Source: Clostridia bacterium (lineage in GTDB: Bacteria; Bacillota; Clostridia; Oscillospirales; CAG-272). From it: a stretch of DNA of 33,883 nucleotides. Shown in pieces: positions 8,463 through 17,553 of this stretch (the first letter of the stretch is position 1; the number at the start of each line of letters is the position of its first letter). The stretch lies in the NCBI GenBank assembly GCA_017550115.1, contig JAFYLR010000023.1, positions 1-33,883 of the forward strand. Direction: 5' to 3'. The translations under genes and the position numbers were made by a program. The notes under the pieces were generated by a model that was not told where the DNA came from, searched no databases, and saw only the letters and a list, made by a program, of their open reading frames with translations.

Positions 8463-9812
8463 ATGAATGAAGAAATAATCCGAAAATTACCATTTTCGAT
8501 GATTGCTGAGCAATCTTTATTAGGATCTATTCTGATCGACCCGGAGTCCTTTAACCAGATAGCAGATATTATAAACGCCTCTGATTTTTATATCACAGAG
8601 CATACTCAGATCTATTACGCTATGCAGTCGCTGTTTTTGGCGAACAACGAGATAGATCTCGTAACTCTTACCGATATGCTCGTTCAAAAGGGTGTCTATG
8701 ACAAGTCGGGCGGACAGGAATATATACGTACGCTGGGTGAAGTCGTGCCAAATTCTCTTAACGTAAAGGACTATGCGAGAATCGTCAAGGAAAAGAGCGT
8801 TTTGCGTCGTCTTATAGAGGTCTGCGGAGAAATATCCGAAACTGCATACAGCGAACAGGATCAGGTTTCGCACATTATCGACAATGCCGAAAAGAAGATC
8901 CTTGAAATAGCACAAGGGCGAGATACAAAGAATTTTGTGCACGTTAAGGACGCTCTGATGCAGGTCTATGACCATCTGCATCTTCTCAATACCGACAAGG
9001 AGGCAACGCTCGGTGTTGCAACAGGCTTTAGCTTACTTGACCACGTACTTGCGGGTATGGGTAAGAGTGACCTTATTCTTATCGGTGCAAGACCGGGTAT
9101 GGGTAAAACGTCGTTTGCACTCAATATCGGTACCAACGTAGCAAAGCAGACGGGCAAAAAGGTATGTATATTCTCGCTCGAAATGTCGGCGGAGCAGTTG
9201 GTAACGAGAATAGTTGCAAGTGAAGCGATGATAGATTCGCATAAGCTTCGTACAGGCGAGCTTACGCCTGAGGACTGGGATTCGATGGCACATACGGCAC
9301 AGTGGCTCTCAAAATGCGATATTCTCATCGACGACACGGCAGGCATAAGTGCAACGGCAATGAAAGCCAAGCTGCGTCGAGTGGATAATCTGGGGCTTGT
9401 TATCATAGACTATCTTCAGCTTATGCAGGGTGAGGGAAGAAGAAACGACAACCGAGTTCAAGAGGTTGCGGACATTTCACGTGCACTTAAGCTTATGGCA
9501 AAGGAGCTTATGGTTCCGATCATATGCTGTGCACAGCTTTCCCGTGCTTCAGAATCAAGAACGGATAAAAGACCTATGCTGAGTGACCTGCGTGATTCGG
9601 GTGCAATCGAGCAGGATGCGGACGTTGTAATGTTCTTATACAGAGGAGATTACTATAAGACTGCGGACGGAGAAGAAGCTCCCGAGTCGAATATTGCAGA
9701 GGTCATAATTCAGAAAAACCGTCATGGCTCTACCGATACGGTTAAGCTTGGCTGGATAGGTAAATATACTAAGTTCCGTTCGATAACGCAGGCAGAAGCA
9801 AATGAAAACTAA
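8463..9812 (+). CDS. dnaB: Replicative DNA helicase DnaB (DnaC of Bacillus)
   Basis: A 449-residue hexameric helicase that unwinds DNA at the replication fork. The N-terminal domain (about 1-150) opens with the typical EQSLLGSIL-like segment. The RecA-like C-terminal domain carries Walker A GARPGMGKT (208-216), Walker B ending at D316 in VIIDYLQLM, and the arginine-finger region near the end (IIQKNRHGST). Length is normal. AAAGGA lies before the ATG. The stop codon overlaps the start of tilS by 11 bp, so the two are translationally linked. Confidence 0.97.
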   Translation: MNEEIIRKLPFSMIAEQSLLGSILIDPESFNQIADIINASDFYITEHTQIYYAMQSLFLANNEIDLVTLTDMLVQKGVYDKSGGQEYIRTLGEVVPNSLNVKDYARIVKEKSVLRRLIEVCGEISETAYSEQDQVSHIIDNAEKKILEIAQGRDTKNFVHVKDALMQVYDHLHLLNTDKEATLGVATGFSLLDHVLAGMGKSDLILIGARPGMGKTSFALNIGTNVAKQTGKKVCIFSLEMSAEQLVTRIVASEAMIDSHKLRTGELTPEDWDSMAHTAQWLSKCDILIDDTAGISATAMKAKLRRVDNLGLVIIDYLQLMQGEGRRNDNRVQEVADISRALKLMAKELMVPIICCAQLSRASESRTDKRPMLSDLRDSGAIEQDADVVMFLYRGDYYKTADGEEAPESNIAEVIIQKNRHGSTDTVKLGWIGKYTKFRSITQAEANEN

Positions 9813-11274
9813 AGCAGAAGCGTTTGCCCGTATCACACCGCCTGATTTTCTTTTGAGGGATTTTCTCGGAACAGAAAACGCGGTCGGTATATCTGATAAC
9901 GGTATGCCCGACTCTGTTCTTGTTGCGTATTCGGGCGGTGCGGATTCCTCCTTGGCACTCCACCTTATGAACGATTGGGCAAAGGAATGTGGCGCAAAGA
10001 TATATGCGGCACACATCAATCACGGCATAAGGGGCGACGAAGCTTTGCGTGACCGTGAGCATTGTCGCGCGGAGTGCGAAAAATTGGGTGTTCGGCTATT
10101 TATTCTCGATGCGGACGTACCGAGTATTGCCGCGGAGACGGGTAAAAGTATTGAGGAAGCCGCAAGAGACGTAAGATACGGATTTTTTGAGAAAATTATG
10201 CGTGAAAATAACATTCCCGTTCTTTTCACGGCACATAATGCGGACGATAACCTTGAGACGATAATCTTCCGACTTGCGAGAGGAAGTGCCGCAAGGGGAT
10301 TGTGCGGTATTCCCGTTGTACGCAGACTCGGGGACAGCGGATTTGCCGTTCGACCGATGTTGGCGATGACAAAAAACGAAATTCTTGATTTTTGCGACGA
10401 ATATGGCATAGAATATGTATATGACAGCACGAATAGTGACACCGTATATGTAAGAAACAATATAAGAGCACGTGTTCTTCCGGTGATGCGAGAGATAAAT
10501 CCGGACGTGGCGACGTCGGTGTTGCGTTTGGCTTCCCTTTTGAGTGAAGACTGCACTTATCTTGACAGGATAGCACAGGAGTTTGCAGGGCGGGAAGATG
10601 CCACAGCGGTGTCGGAGCTGAAAAAGCTTGAGAAGCCTATTTTATATAGGGTTCTTGCGATACTTTTCGGGCAGTATTCCTCCGCTATGCTTGAATACGT
10701 TCACTTAGAGGCACTAAGTGACTTTTTGGATAAAGGCAAAGAACATTCCTCGCTGTCCTTGCCGGGCAGAACGAAGGCTATAATTGAGGGCGGAAGGCTT
10801 GTTTTTGCAAAAGAAGTGCGTAAAAAGCCCGAAAAGAAGGATTTTTCATCTCCGATAAATCTTTCCCTCGGAGAGAACTTCTTCTTTGATGAATACCTGT
10901 TGCTCATAGAGGAGCAAAGCTCCACAAAGCCGTCACAAAGCACACCGCAAATTCAGGATTCAGAGGGAAATGTTTACAAGTTATTTACACACATTACTAT
11001 CTCTTCTGATAAAATAAATGAAGGTCTTTTTGCAAGAGGACGAATTGCTTCGGATAAGATAAGACAGGGAGGAATGTCAAAGGACGTTCGTAAGCTTTTC
11101 TCGGAGAGGGCGGTGCCTCTTGACAGGCGGGCAAGTTATCCTATCGTCCTTGACGGCGAGGGGATATTATGGATACCGGATATCGCTGTCCGAGACGGCG
11201 TGAAGGATAAAAAAATGACAGATAATGAAAACGGCTCAAAGGCATTGAGATTTTCTCTCTATGTGCGAGCTTGA
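9802..11274 (+). CDS. tilS: tRNA(Ile)-lysidine synthase
   Basis: A 490-residue ATP-dependent enzyme that converts C34 of the CAU-anticodon isoleucine tRNA to lysidine, so that AUA is read as Ile. The PP-loop is SGGADSS (44-50), and the NHGIRG segment follows near 73-78. The HNADDNLET motif (about 147-155) is typical of TilS. The C-terminal substrate-binding domain is recognisable by RQGGMSKDVRKLF and the ILWIPDIAVRDG end. The ATG lies inside the last codons of dnaB with no good ribosome site, so initiation probably depends on translation of dnaB. hpt follows, as in many Firmicutes. Confidence 0.95.
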   Translation: MKTKAEAFARITPPDFLLRDFLGTENAVGISDNGMPDSVLVAYSGGADSSLALHLMNDWAKECGAKIYAAHINHGIRGDEALRDREHCRAECEKLGVRLFILDADVPSIAAETGKSIEEAARDVRYGFFEKIMRENNIPVLFTAHNADDNLETIIFRLARGSAARGLCGIPVVRRLGDSGFAVRPMLAMTKNEILDFCDEYGIEYVYDSTNSDTVYVRNNIRARVLPVMREINPDVATSVLRLASLLSEDCTYLDRIAQEFAGREDATAVSELKKLEKPILYRVLAILFGQYSSAMLEYVHLEALSDFLDKGKEHSSLSLPGRTKAIIEGGRLVFAKEVRKKPEKKDFSSPINLSLGENFFFDEYLLLIEEQSSTKPSQSTPQIQDSEGNVYKLFTHITISSDKINEGLFARGRIASDKIRQGGMSKDVRKLFSERAVPLDRRASYPIVLDGEGILWIPDIAVRDGVKDKKMTDNENGSKALRFSLYVRA

Positions 11275-11284
11275 GGTGCGGAAT

Positions 11285-11836
11285 ATGAATAAAGACATTG
11301 CAGAAATTCTTGTAACCGAAGAGGAAGTGCGCGAGATATGCTCACGTATTGCGGGTGAGATAAGCCGTGACTATGAAAACTCCCAAAAAAAGCTGTTGCT
11401 TCTTTGCATACTGAAGGGCTCGGTAGTTTTTATGGGTGAGCTTATGAAAAAGATAAATCTCCCCGTTGAGATAGACTTTATGAAGGTCGCCTCTTACGGT
11501 AAAAGTACATCCACATCGGGAAATATCAATATCCTGCTCGACTTGCATCGAGGCGATATGGAGGATATAGATATTATCATAGTTGAGGATATTATAGACA
11601 GCGGAAAAACTCTTTCCCATCTGACAGAATATTTGAAGCTTAAAGGTGCACATAGCGTGCGTACCTGTACGCTTCTCGACAAGCCCTCTCGCCGAGAGGT
11701 AGAATTTACTCCCGATTATACGGGTAAAATAATACCCGATAAGTTCGTTGTCGGGTTCGGTCTCGATTATGACGAGATGTACAGAGCGCTTCCATACGTA
11801 GGAGTACTCAAGCCCGAGGTTTACGGGGGAAAATAA
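11285..11836 (+). CDS. hpt: Hypoxanthine-guanine phosphoribosyltransferase
   Basis: A 183-residue purine salvage enzyme that joins hypoxanthine or guanine to PRPP. The PRPP-binding motif VEDIIDSGKT is at 100-109, the LKGS segment near 43-46, and the late VGFGLDYDEMYR block is typical of the family. I chose ATG 11285, six nt after GAGGTG (11273-11278). An in-frame ATG at 11261 would overlap tilS and adds eight residues with no ribosome site. The tilS-hpt-ftsH order is a classic Firmicutes cluster. Confidence 0.95.
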   Translation: MNKDIAEILVTEEEVREICSRIAGEISRDYENSQKKLLLLCILKGSVVFMGELMKKINLPVEIDFMKVASYGKSTSTSGNINILLDLHRGDMEDIDIIIVEDIIDSGKTLSHLTEYLKLKGAHSVRTCTLLDKPSRREVEFTPDYTGKIIPDKFVVGFGLDYDEMYRALPYVGVLKPEVYGGK

Positions 11837-11879
11837 TACTTAGATCAAAAATACCGACTCGATCGGGACAGGAGCATAG

Positions 11880-13862
11880 ATGAAGAACAATTTTAAGATA
11901 ATCTTGTTTTATGTTCTGCTAATCGGCATTATTGTTTTTGCCGTTTCGCAGATATTCAGAACAACAGATGAAAAAATCGAAAAGCTTGAAAACTACAGTG
12001 CTGTGGTTGAATATTTCCAAAAAGAACAGGTCACCGCTTTTGACGTAAGTGAAGATAATTATATCACGATGAAGCTAAAAGACGGTACAAAGGCGGGATA
12101 TCAGCTCAGTAACATCAGTATTTTCTATAATGACCTGGGCGAGCTTATCCTTTCGCAAAAGGCGGACGGAATTCTGACCGATTACAATTATGAACCCGCG
12201 ACAAAATATCCTTGGTGGGTATCGCTTTTGCCGTATGCAGTCATAATTATTATCTTTATAGTGCTTTGGTTCTTTATTATGAACCAGGCGGTAGGCAAAG
12301 GCGGAGCCGGAAAGATAAACAATTTCGGCAAGGCTCGTGTAAAAATGGCGACCGCGGACAAAAAGAAGGTTCTTTTCTCAGACGTTGCGGGTGCAGACGA
12401 GGAAAAGGAAGAGCTCGAAGAGGTTGTTGAGTTTCTCAAAAACCCGAAGCAATATACGAAGCTTGGTGCTAAAATACCGCACGGAGTTTTGCTCGTAGGC
12501 CCTCCAGGTACAGGTAAGACGTTGTTGGCAAAGGCTGTGGCGGGAGAAGCGGACGTACCCTTCTTCTCGATTTCGGGTTCTGACTTTGTTGAGATGTACG
12601 TTGGTGTCGGAGCTTCTCGTGTAAGAGATCTGTTTGATACGGCAAAGAAAGCTCCTGCAAGTATAGTGTTTATAGACGAAATTGACGCTGTCGGACGTCA
12701 CCGCGGAGCAGGTCTTGGCGGCGGCCACGACGAAAGAGAGCAGACGCTAAATCAGCTTCTCGTAGAGATGGACGGCTTTGGCTCAAACGAAGGAATTATA
12801 GTTATTGCCGCAACTAACCGTCCCGATATTCTTGACCCGGCACTTCTGCGTCCCGGACGCTTTGACCGTCAGATAACGGTCGGATATCCCGATATCAAGG
12901 GCCGCGAAGAGATCCTTCGAGTCCACGCAAAGAATAAGCCTCTTGAGAGCACGGTTGACTTTGGCAAGATAGCTCAGTCAACGGTCGGCTTTACAGGTGC
13001 TGACCTTGCGAACCTCTTAAATGAAGCGGCTCTTCTTGCTGCAAGACGAGGCAAGGAGCTTATCGGTATGGACGAGATTGAGGATGCTTATATGAAAGTA
13101 ATTATGGGTCCTCAGAAAAAGGCAAAGCAGAGACGAGAAAAGGACAACAAGCTCTGTGCTTATCACGAAGCAGGTCACGCTGTTGCCGCCTATCTTTGCC
13201 CAACGTCCGATCCTGTTAAGCATATTACCATAATTCCTGCTGGAAGTGCGGGCGGTGTTACGATAAGAGTACCTGAGGAAGATAGAATGGTACAAACGAG
13301 AAACGAGATGATAGATAATATCATCGTCAGCCTTGGCGGCAGAGTTGCAGAGCAGCTCGTTCTCGACGATATATCAACGGGTGCTTCAAGCGACATTCAG
13401 CAGGCGACAAAGATTGCCAGAGCTATGGTAGAGCGTTACGGTATGAGCGAAAAGCTCGGAACTGTGCTTTACGGAAACGAGCATAGCGGCGGAGAGGTCT
13501 TCCTTGGCAGAGATTTCAGCTCCGGCAAGAACTATTCTGAGAAGACTGCGGCGGAAATCGACGATGAGGTAAGAGCTATAATCGACCGAGCTTATGCTAA
13601 ATGCGTTGAATATATAAAGGATAATTTGAACAAGCTTCATTTCGTTGCACAGTATCTTTATAAATACGAAAGCATGGATAACGATCAGTTCAGAGCCGCG
13701 ATGGAGCGTGAATGTACTGAGGAGGAGATCCTTCAGATAGCCGAGGACAAGAAACGTGAGAGTGCCGAAGAAAACAAGAAGCGCGCCCAAAAACGTGAAA
13801 AGGAAGAGGTTAGACGAGAGGAAGATAACGAAGTACCTTCAGATGAGGTAGATAAAATTTAA
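11880..13862 (+). CDS. ftsH: ATP-dependent zinc metalloprotease FtsH
   Basis: A 660-residue membrane-anchored AAA+ protease that degrades misfolded membrane proteins and short-lived regulators. Transmembrane segments lie at about 6-24 and 115-135, with an extracytoplasmic domain between them. The AAA domain has Walker A GPPGTGKT (about 207-214), Walker B VFIDEID, and a second region of homology ending [10 protein letters not shown]. The zinc motif HEAGH begins at H428. The charged tail (about 620-660, rich in Glu/Lys/Arg) is probably disordered. ACAGGAG lies 5 nt before the ATG. It is the last gene of the long operon. Confidence 0.98.
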   Translation: MKNNFKIILFYVLLIGIIVFAVSQIFRTTDEKIEKLENYSAVVEYFQKEQVTAFDVSEDNYITMKLKDGTKAGYQLSNISIFYNDLGELILSQKADGILTDYNYEPATKYPWWVSLLPYAVIIIIFIVLWFFIMNQAVGKGGAGKINNFGKARVKMATADKKKVLFSDVAGADEEKEELEEVVEFLKNPKQYTKLGAKIPHGVLLVGPPGTGKTLLAKAVAGEADVPFFSISGSDFVEMYVGVGASRVRDLFDTAKKAPASIVFIDEIDAVGRHRGAGLGGGHDEREQTLNQLLVEMDGFGSNEGIIVIAATNRPDILDPALLRPGRFDRQITVGYPDIKGREEILRVHAKNKPLESTVDFGKIAQSTVGFTGADLANLLNEAALLAARRGKELIGMDEIEDAYMKVIMGPQKKAKQRREKDNKLCAYHEAGHAVAAYLCPTSDPVKHITIIPAGSAGGVTIRVPEEDRMVQTRNEMIDNIIVSLGGRVAEQLVLDDISTGASSDIQQATKIARAMVERYGMSEKLGTVLYGNEHSGGEVFLGRDFSSGKNYSEKTAAEIDDEVRAIIDRAYAKCVEYIKDNLNKLHFVAQYLYKYESMDNDQFRAAMERECTEEEILQIAEDKKRESAEENKKRAQKREKEEVRREEDNEVPSDEVDKI

Positions 13863-13870
13863 TAGTTATA

Positions 13871-13920
13871 GCGCATACGAAACTTCTCGGCGTAGAAGCG
13901 TTCGTGTGCGCTTTTTCTTT
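13871..13920 (+). terminator. Intrinsic terminator at the end of the yybS-to-ftsH operon
   Basis: GCGCATACGAA (13871-13881) pairs with TTCGTGTGCGC (13901-13911) with one G-T wobble, followed by TTTTTCTTT. An inner TCT/AGA pairing extends the hairpin. This is the first convincing terminator after the promoter at 4520. Confidence 0.88.
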
Positions 13921-13941
13921 AGACAAAAATTCTGTCCCATA

Positions 13942-13970
13942 TTGAAATATTGGGGAAAATATGATAAAAT
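13942..13970 (+). promoter_or_regulatory. Promoter for the GTPase-nuclease fusion gene
   Basis: TTGAAA (13942-13947), 17 bp, TAAAAT (13965-13970), with TGA before the -10. Leader is short (about 30 nt) and holds no leader peptide or attenuator like those of tet(M), so drug-inducible attenuation is not indicated. Confidence 0.8.
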
Positions 13971-14007
13971 CTATCTATAAAATCGCAAAAAAGAAAGGAG
14001 TGGAGAA

Positions 14008-16620
14008 ATGAAACGTTTAACGGTAGGAATTCTTGCCCACGTTGATGCGGGAAAGACGACTTTGTCGGAAGCGATGCTCTATAGTTGCGGTTCTATTCGC
14101 AAGATCGGAAGAGTCGATCATAAAAACGCATTTCTCGACACCTTTTTGCTTGAGAGAGAGCGAGGGATAACGATTTTCTCAAAGCAGGCAGAGCTTATGC
14201 TTTCAGAGAACGTCGAGATAACCTTGCTTGACACTCCGGGACATATTGATTTTTCAAGCGAAGCCGAGAGGACCCTGCAGGTTCTTGATTATGCTATTCT
14301 CGTAATAGACGGATCCTGCGGAATACAGGCACATACGGCGACGCTTTGGCGTTTGCTTGAGTTTTACCGTGTTCCAACCTTTATTTTTATAAATAAAACA
14401 GACCTTCCGTCACCTATTCGTGAAGTTACTATGCGCGCACTTAAGGGACGCTTCAGCGAGGGTTGCGTTGATTTTTCGCAAAAAGATACTGAGTCATTTT
14501 GCGAGGAGATAGCGATGCGTGACGAAGGACTTTTAGAAAAGCTTGTGACGGGTAAGCTTGACGCGACGGAGCTTGATGCGGAAATTATGAATCTGGTCGC
14601 TTCCCGCAAGGTTTTCCCCTGCCTTTTTGGCTCGGCGCTTAAACTTGAGGGCGTCGATTCTTTGCTCTCGACCCTCGATAGATATATGATAGAAAAGAAA
14701 AGAGCCTCGTCTTTCGGAGCGAAGGTTTATAAGATCACAAGAGATGAGCAGGGCAATCGTCTGACGCATATGAAGATAACGGGAGGGGAACTGAGGACCA
14801 AGGACGTTATCAAAACCGCCGAGGACTTAGAGGAAAAGGTCGATTCGATAAGAATATATTCAGGAGCAAAATATAGTGCTGTCGATAAAGTGTTTGCGGG
14901 GCAGATATGCTCTGTTTGCGGGCTTGAGAGAAGCTATGCGGGGCAAGGTCTTGGTGGAGAGATAGAATCGAACGCTCCCTTTATTGAGCCTGTGCTGACT
15001 TACCGTGTCGTGCCGAGAGAAGAATGTAATATAACAGAGCTTTACTCATTTATAGGGAAATTAGAAGAGGAAGACCCGCAGCTGAGTATTGATTGGAACG
15101 AGAGACTTCACGAAATTTACGTCAAGGTTATGGGAGAGATACAGTTAGAGGTTTTGCAGAGAGTAATTTTCGACCGTTTTGGCGTAAATGTGGATTTTGA
15201 CGAGGGAAACATCGTCTATAAGGAGACTATAGCGGAGGCGGTCATAGGTGCGGGGCATTTTGAGCCTCTTCGACACTATGCCGAGGTTGTGCTGTTGCTT
15301 GAGCCGACGGGAGTCGGAAGCGGACTTTCGTTTGATACGCTTTGCTCAGAGAACGAGCTAGACCGCAATTGGCAAAGGCTCGTGATGACGCACCTTTCCG
15401 AGAAATGCCATATAGGTGTCCTGACAGGCTCACCTATCACGGATATGCGTATAACGCTTTTGGGGGGCCGAGCACATAAAAAGCACACAGAGGGCGGAGA
15501 TTTTCGACAGGCGACGTATCGTGCGGTAAGACAGGGACTGATGAAAGCGAAAAGCGTTCTGCTTGAGCCTTATTATGATTTTCGTCTGACACTTCCGCAG
15601 GAGAATATCGGTCGTGCTATTGCCGATATCGGACTTATGGGCGGAACTTTTTCTGCACCCGAGATGCTTGACGCAGGGGAGATGCTTCTCGTTGGAAGTG
15701 CACCTGTTTCTGCGATGCGTGGTTACGCAAAAGAGATAAGTGCATACACCAAGGGACAGGGGAAGATAGCTCTCAATTTCGGCGGATATAAGGAATGTCA
15801 TAATCCTGACGAGGTTGTGGCGAAAAAGGGTTATGATCCCGAGAGAGATCCCGAAAATTCAGCCGATTCTGTATTTTGTTCACACGGAGCAGGGACTATC
15901 GTCAAATGGAACGAAGCAGACGCTCATATGCACGTCGCAGGGGAATATTTGTCCCCCAAAAAAGACGCTGAGGACGATTTTGCCTCAGAGAACTCTCGGT
16001 CGGCAAAAAGTCGGGAGCGTACTCTTTCGTATGAAGAAAGCGTCCTTATGGATAAAGAGCTTATCGCCATTTTTGAGAGAACTTACGGGCCGATAAAGAA
16101 ACGAGCACTTCCGCCCGAGCGAGTTGTCAGAGATTACGAAAAAAAGAAACGTACTCCGACGCAAAAAAACTCGCTAAATCTTCCCGAATATCTGCTCGTT
16201 GACGGATACAACATCATTTTTGCATGGGAAGACCTTAAAAAAGTTGCCGAGGACAACCTCAATCTTGCCAGACGCTTGCTTATAAATATCCTCTGCAATT
16301 ATCAAGGATACGTAGGCTGTGGTTTGATACTTGTTTTCGATGCCTATAAGGTTGCTGGCGGACGAGGCTCTGTTGAAAATCACGGCGGTATCCACGTTGT
16401 TTATACGAAAGAGGCGGAAACGGCAGATGCTTATATCGAAAGGGTGACGTATGAAATGGGAAAGAAATACCGAGTGCGAGTTGCAACCTCCGACAGCCTT
16501 GAGCAGATAATAGTCCTCGGACACGGAGCGACGAGGATTCCCGCAAGGCTGTTTTACGAAGAAGTATGCGAGGTAAGACGTCTTATTGACGAGGATATTG
16601 ATAAAATAAATAATTCTTGA
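14008..16620 (+). CDS. TetM-like ribosomal GTPase fused to a Rae1/YacP-type NYN endonuclease domain
   Basis: An 870-residue two-part protein. Residues 1 to about 600 follow the EF-G/ribosomal protection protein layout: G1 AHVDAGKT (10-17), G3 DTPGH (75-79), G4 NKTD (129-132), then domains II-V. A linker (about 600-728) holds a CSHG segment (C624, H626) and a charged stretch. Residues 729-870 match the Rae1 (YacP) NYN nuclease: LLVDGYN with D732, VFDAYK with D778, ETADAYIE with E804 and D807, and ATSDSLEQ with D829. Known for the families: TetM-type GTPases enter the ribosomal A site, and Bacillus Rae1 cuts mRNA in the A site. Inferred: this protein delivers a nuclease to stalled or drugged ribosomes. 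AAGGAGTGGAG precedes the ATG. It is a stand-alone gene with its own promoter and terminator. A simple tetracycline-resistance role is not shown. Confidence 0.93.
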   Translation: MKRLTVGILAHVDAGKTTLSEAMLYSCGSIRKIGRVDHKNAFLDTFLLERERGITIFSKQAELMLSENVEITLLDTPGHIDFSSEAERTLQVLDYAILVIDGSCGIQAHTATLWRLLEFYRVPTFIFINKTDLPSPIREVTMRALKGRFSEGCVDFSQKDTESFCEEIAMRDEGLLEKLVTGKLDATELDAEIMNLVASRKVFPCLFGSALKLEGVDSLLSTLDRYMIEKKRASSFGAKVYKITRDEQGNRLTHMKITGGELRTKDVIKTAEDLEEKVDSIRIYSGAKYSAVDKVFAGQICSVCGLERSYAGQGLGGEIESNAPFIEPVLTYRVVPREECNITELYSFIGKLEEEDPQLSIDWNERLHEIYVKVMGEIQLEVLQRVIFDRFGVNVDFDEGNIVYKETIAEAVIGAGHFEPLRHYAEVVLLLEPTGVGSGLSFDTLCSENELDRNWQRLVMTHLSEKCHIGVLTGSPITDMRITLLGGRAHKKHTEGGDFRQATYRAVRQGLMKAKSVLLEPYYDFRLTLPQENIGRAIADIGLMGGTFSAPEMLDAGEMLLVGSAPVSAMRGYAKEISAYTKGQGKIALNFGGYKECHNPDEVVAKKGYDPERDPENSADSVFCSHGAGTIVKWNEADAHMHVAGEYLSPKKDAEDDFASENSRSAKSRERTLSYEESVLMDKELIAIFERTYGPIKKRALPPERVVRDYEKKKRTPTQKNSLNLPEYLLVDGYNIIFAWEDLKKVAEDNLNLARRLLINILCNYQGYVGCGLILVFDAYKVAGGRGSVENHGGIHVVYTKEAETADAYIERVTYEMGKKYRVRVATSDSLEQIIVLGHGATRIPARLFYEEVCEVRRLIDEDIDKINNS

Positions 16621-16629
16621 TTTTTATGC

Positions 16630-16662
16630 AAAAAACGAGTGGCTGCAAAGCCACTCGTTTTT
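16630..16662. terminator. Bidirectional terminator between the fusion gene and nagB
   Basis: AAAAACGAGTGGCT (16631-16644) and AGCCACTCGTTTTT (16649-16662) form a perfect 14-bp stem with a GCAA loop. Flanking A- and T-runs serve both converging genes. Confidence 0.93.
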
Positions 16663-16673
16663 CATATAAGTTA

Positions 16674-17393
16674 TTAGTTGTAAGCTTCCTCGTCGCAAAT
16701 GAGAACTACGTTCGGGTGCGTCTTTAGGAAAGTCGCAGGGCAGCTCGTTGTGATCTTGTCGTCAAGGAGAGCAGATATTGCGGCGTGCTTTGATTTACCG
16801 TTCGCAAGAAGTATTATCTTTTTCGCACGCAATATAGTTCCGATACCCATAGTCAACGCCTTCTTCGGCACGTCGTTCTCGCTCTCAAAAAAACGAGCGT
16901 TTGCGGCGATAGTGCTGTCGGTAAGACCTGTTATATGAGTTGAGGCATAAAGGAAATCATCAGGCTCGTTGAAGCCGATATGTCCGTTCTGACCTATGCC
17001 GAGGATCTGGATATCAACTGCTTCACTTGCCGCGATCAGATCTTCATATCTGTGGCATTCTGCCTCAGCGTCGGGCGCGTTTCCGCAAGGAATGTTGATA
17101 TTCTCTTCAGGAATATTTATATGAGAGAAAAGATTATCGTGCATAAAATAGTAGTAGCTCTGGTCGTTCTCGGGGCTTATGGGATAATATTCGTCAAGAT
17201 TGAAGGTCTTGACCTTTGAAAAATCAAGCTCTCCCTTTTCATATCTCTTCACAAGCTCACGATACATTCCAACAGGTGTTGATCCCGTTGCGAGACCAAG
17301 CGTACAGTCAGGCTTTTTGCAAACAAGCTCAGATATCTGATCTGCTGCCGCCAAGGACATTTCTTCATACGTTTTACAGAGTATAAGTTCCAT
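16674..17393 (-). CDS. nagB: Glucosamine-6-phosphate deaminase
   Basis: A 239-residue enzyme that converts glucosamine-6-phosphate to fructose-6-phosphate and ammonia in amino-sugar catabolism. Family motifs are present: LGLATGSTP (32-40), FNLDEYY with D67 (64-70), and GIGQNGHIGFNEP with H138 and E143. Length is typical of the short Firmicutes form, which lacks an extended allosteric C-terminus. AAAGGAGAG precedes the ATG. It lies downstream of the sugar operon on the same strand, separated by a long palindrome, and may be read both from its own promoter and by read-through. No nagA is in the window. Confidence 0.95.
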   Translation of the reverse strand: MELILCKTYEEMSLAAADQISELVCKKPDCTLGLATGSTPVGMYRELVKRYEKGELDFSKVKTFNLDEYYPISPENDQSYYYFMHDNLFSHINIPEENINIPCGNAPDAEAECHRYEDLIAASEAVDIQILGIGQNGHIGFNEPDDFLYASTHITGLTDSTIAANARFFESENDVPKKALTMGIGTILRAKKIILLANGKSKHAAISALLDDKITTSCPATFLKTHPNVVLICDEEAYN

Positions 17394-17442
17394 TTTTTCT
17401 CTCCTTTAGAATAACGTTAAAAACATATAAAAGTCGGATTTA

Positions 17443-17468
17443 CAATATATTATTTGGCCAATATATGC
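17443..17468. promoter_or_regulatory. Possible operator upstream of nagB
   Basis: The palindrome TTGGCCAA (17454-17461) sits within AT-rich flanks of roughly mirrored composition, about 60 bp upstream of the nagB start. Its position suits a repressor or activator site. No clear -35/-10 pair could be assigned here, so this is a weak call. Confidence 0.35.
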
Positions 17469-17497
17469 TTTCTTAAACAAAAGTTGTATTTTTAGAT

Positions 17498-17543
17498 TAT
17501 GGTGGATTTTTGACCGAAATATTTCGATCAAAAATCCACCATA
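17498..17543. repeat. 46-bp near-perfect palindrome between the sugar operon and nagB
   Basis: A 16-bp outer stem (17498-17513 with 17528-17543, TATGGTGGATTTTTGA and its complement) and a 6-bp inner stem CGAAAT/ATTTCG are separated by a single C-A mismatch. No T-run follows on the minus strand, where the neighbouring genes are transcribed. It may be a processing or stabilising hairpin, a weak terminator, or a protein-binding site. Confidence 0.8.
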
Positions 17544-17553
17544 CTTGTTATAT

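Noticed and set aside
14008..16620. Straight tetracycline-resistance gene call (tet(M)/tet(W)-like)
   Set aside because: The GTPase half is only TetM-like, the protein is about 230 residues longer and ends in a nuclease domain. There is no tet leader and no mobile element. Resistance is possible but not supported.
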